Assembly: GCA_017743275.1 (NCBI GenBank)
Contig: JAGHZG010000091.1
Location: 1-6,654, forward strand
Length of the DNA: 6,654 nt
DNA from: Chloroflexota bacterium
GTDB lineage: Bacteria > Chloroflexota > Anaerolineae > B4-G1 > DUEL01
Direction of reading: 5' to 3'
The notes under the pieces are model-generated. The model made no database searches. It saw nothing but the letters and a program-made list of their open reading frames with translations, and was not told the origin of the DNA. A program made the translations under genes and the position numbers. Below, one piece after another: positions 5,480 through 6,654 of this stretch (position 1 is its first letter; every line of letters starts with the position of its first letter).

Positions 5480-6514
5480 CTACCGGACATGGGCCCCACA
5501 GGACTCCCGGACGACCAGTTGGGTCTCCAGGCGGACCTGGGTCTCGTTGGGGAGGTCGCCCTCAATGATACGGATGAGAAGTTCGGCCGCGCCCCAGCCC
5601 AGGCCGAAGGCGGGGACGTGGACGGTGGTGAGGGCGGGGGTGAAGTAGCGGGCAGTGGCGATGTCGTCAAAGCCGACGATGGCCATATCCTCCGGAGCCC
5701 GCAGGCCGTGCTCCCGCAGGGCCCGCAGCGCGCCAATGGCGACCATGTCGCTGGCGATGAAGACCGCCGTGGGCCGCTCCTCCAGCGATAGCAGGGATTC
5801 CATAGCCTGCCGACCGCTCTCTTCGTCAAAGTTCCCGTAGCGGACCCGGTCCGCGTCAAAGGGAAGGCCGGCCTCCACCAGCGCGCGGCGGTACCCCTCC
5901 AGCCGCTGGCGGCTGGCGGTGTAGGCCAGGGGGGCGTTGGTGATCATCCCGATGCGCTGGTGGCCCAGGGCCAGCAGGTGCCGGACGGCGGTCATCGCTC
6001 CCTGTTCGTTATCCACGTCCACCGACGGGATGTCCGCGCCGGGCAGTTGACCGTGGAGGACCAGGGGGAACCTATCGCGGTGCAGGTCCAGGAGGGCGGT
6101 GTCGTCGGAGCGGGGGCCGGAGAGGATGAGGCCGTCGGTGTGGCGGCCGCGGGCCAGTTCCACCCAGGCATCGTCGGGCTCATCGGGCTCTATGGGGCGG
6201 AAGAGGACGTAGTAGCCGTAGCGGCGGGCGGCGCGGGTCGCTCCCTGGAGGAGGCCGGGGAGAAAGGCGTCCCGGTACATCTGGTCGGGCCCCCGGTGCC
6301 AGACCAGGGCGATGGTGGAGGTTTTGCCGCTCACCAGGCGGCGGGCGGAGGCATCGGGGTAGTAGTTCAGTTGCCGGGCGGCCTCCAGCACCCGCTGGCG
6401 GGTCTCCGGGCTGATATGGACGTCGGGGACGTTGTTGAGGACCAGGGAGACGGTGGTTCGGGAGACCCCGGCCAGACGGGCGACGTCGCGGGAAGTCGGG
6501 CGGTCGGTAGGCAT
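5480..6514 (-). CDS. LacI-family transcriptional regulator
   Basis: A 344-residue repressor of standard LacI/GalR length. The N-terminal helix-turn-helix is SRDVARLAGVSRTTVSLVLN (8-27). In the recognition helix R19, T20 and L24 occupy the places of LacI Y17, Q18 and R22. The hinge helix (about 52-64, YPDASARRLVSGK) carries the leucine (L60) that in this family wedges into a central CpG of the operator. The rest is a periplasmic-binding-protein-like sensor domain with FIASDMVAIGALRAL and AIVGFDDIATARYFTPALTTV. ATG 6514-6512 is chosen for its GGAGGT (6526-6521), 6 nt upstream. A longer frame to 6550 would run through the operators. Two CpG-centred palindromes overlap its promoter, so autoregulation is likely. 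It heads a collinear set of transport and treT genes, which it presumably controls. The inducer may be trehalose or a derivative, but this is inference. Confidence 0.93.
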   Translation of the reverse strand: MPTDRPTSRDVARLAGVSRTTVSLVLNNVPDVHISPETRQRVLEAARQLNYYPDASARRLVSGKTSTIALVWHRGPDQMYRDAFLPGLLQGATRAARRYGYYVLFRPIEPDEPDDAWVELARGRHTDGLILSGPRSDDTALLDLHRDRFPLVLHGQLPGADIPSVDVDNEQGAMTAVRHLLALGHQRIGMITNAPLAYTASRQRLEGYRRALVEAGLPFDADRVRYGNFDEESGRQAMESLLSLEERPTAVFIASDMVAIGALRALREHGLRAPEDMAIVGFDDIATARYFTPALTTVHVPAFGLGWGAAELLIRIIEGDLPNETQVRLETQLVVRESCGAHVR

Positions 6515-6531
6515 CCGGGAACCTCCGGCGT

Positions 6532-6543
6532 TAACACGTGTTA
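6532..6543. promoter_or_regulatory. LacI-type operator O1
   Basis: Perfect 12-bp palindrome TAACACGTGTTA with a central CpG, as LacI-family operators have. It lies 6 bp upstream of the lacI Shine-Dalgarno site, within the expected 5' UTR. It shares the core TRACACGTGTYA with O2; the centres are 13 bp apart. Confidence 0.75.
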
Positions 6544-6559
6544 CTGACACGTGTCAGTA
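6542..6559. promoter_or_regulatory. LacI-type operator O2 overlapping the -10 box
   Basis: Perfect 18-bp palindrome TACTGACACGTGTCAGTA. It covers most of the -10 hexamer and the expected transcription start (about 6549), so a bound repressor would block RNA polymerase. It touches O1 by 2 bp. The long perfect symmetry and central CpG fit binding by the LacI-family protein encoded directly downstream. Confidence 0.8.
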
Positions 6560-6584
6560 TACACCAGATTTCCCGGTTTGTCAA
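6556..6584 (-). promoter_or_regulatory. Sigma-70-type promoter of lacI and probably the whole cluster
   Basis: On the - strand, TTGACA (6584-6579), a 17-bp spacer, and TATACT (6561-6556): a consensus -35, optimal spacing and one mismatch in the -10. The inferred start near 6549 gives a leader of about 35 nt to the lacI ATG. The -10 lies inside operator O2. No other promoter of comparable quality is visible on the - strand in the gaps downstream. Confidence 0.85.
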
Positions 6585-6654
6585 GAGGGAGTGCGCTGCG
6601 GCAGGGCTTATCAGCGCTCTAACATTTTTCGTTCGTAGTCAGGCACGGAGCGCC
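6585..6654. other. Noncoding end of window upstream of the lacI promoter
   Basis: No gene is supported here. There is a weak inverted repeat, GCGCTG (6593-6598) with CAGCGC (6612-6617), followed 7 nt later by TTTTT (6625-6629). The last 20 bases begin GTAGTCAGGC and end in GCC, as if entering a second hairpin cut by the window edge. Either could belong to the 3' region of a gene outside the window. Confidence 0.3.

Noticed and set aside
6515..6550. Longer N-terminus for the LacI-family regulator
   Set aside because: It would be translated from within the operators and about at the inferred transcription start; the ATG at 6514 has a good Shine-Dalgarno site and gives the standard family N-terminus.
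6593..6629. Intrinsic terminator on the + strand upstream of lacI
   Set aside because: The stem is only 6 bp with a 13-nt loop and the T run begins 7 nt after it; too weak to call, and no + strand gene leads into it within the window.

Overview
The window is GC-rich, with strong Shine-Dalgarno sites and one TTG start. It reads like a chromosomal segment of a bacterium in or near the Chloroflexota (Anaerolineae-like). That guess rests on the lipoprotein whose mature N-terminus is a Val/Thr/Pro-rich tether, the fused NapH/NapG-type ferredoxin, the archaeal-type trehalose synthase TreT and the short tandem repeats between genes. None of these is decisive. No rRNA, tRNA, CRISPR, insertion sequence or phage gene is visible.

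Layout: on the + strand (1-671) lies the 3' part of a polyferredoxin gene whose 5' end is outside the window. A perfect 17-bp stem hairpin (678-720) separates it from a convergent cluster that fills the rest of the window on the - strand. Read in its own direction, that cluster is: promoter and twin operators (6532-6584), a LacI-family regulator (6514-5480), a lipoprotein sugar-binding protein (5301-3952), two sugar ABC permeases overlapping by ATGA (3884-2904 and 2907-2050), and TreT (1982-741).

Working model: an alpha-glucoside, probably trehalose, is captured by the binding protein and imported through the two permeases. TreT then splits it with a nucleoside diphosphate to NDP-glucose plus glucose, or runs in the synthetic direction. 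The order binding protein - MalF - MalG - TreT is that of the Thermococcus/Pyrococcus trehalose-maltose cluster. Here a LacI-type repressor takes the place of the archaeal TrmB regulator, and no ATPase gene is present in the window. By sequence the transporter looks closest to the AglEFG alpha-glucoside type.

The clearest regulatory signal is upstream of lacI. A near-consensus promoter (TTGACA, 17 bp, TATACT) overlaps an 18-bp perfect palindrome, and a second 12-bp palindrome with the same ACACGTGT core lies next to it. The genes are collinear, so this may control the whole cluster and lacI itself.

The intergenic gaps are unusually structured: a double palindrome of REP type between the binding-protein and permease genes; a six-unit 7-bp tandem array before treT; and, upstream of the binding protein, a 7-bp array, an 8-bp array and an isolated 13-nt perfect match to the anti-Shine-Dalgarno tail of 16S rRNA. 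I see no wholly new system. The most interesting points are the regulatory and repeat architecture and the archaeal-like trehalose module.
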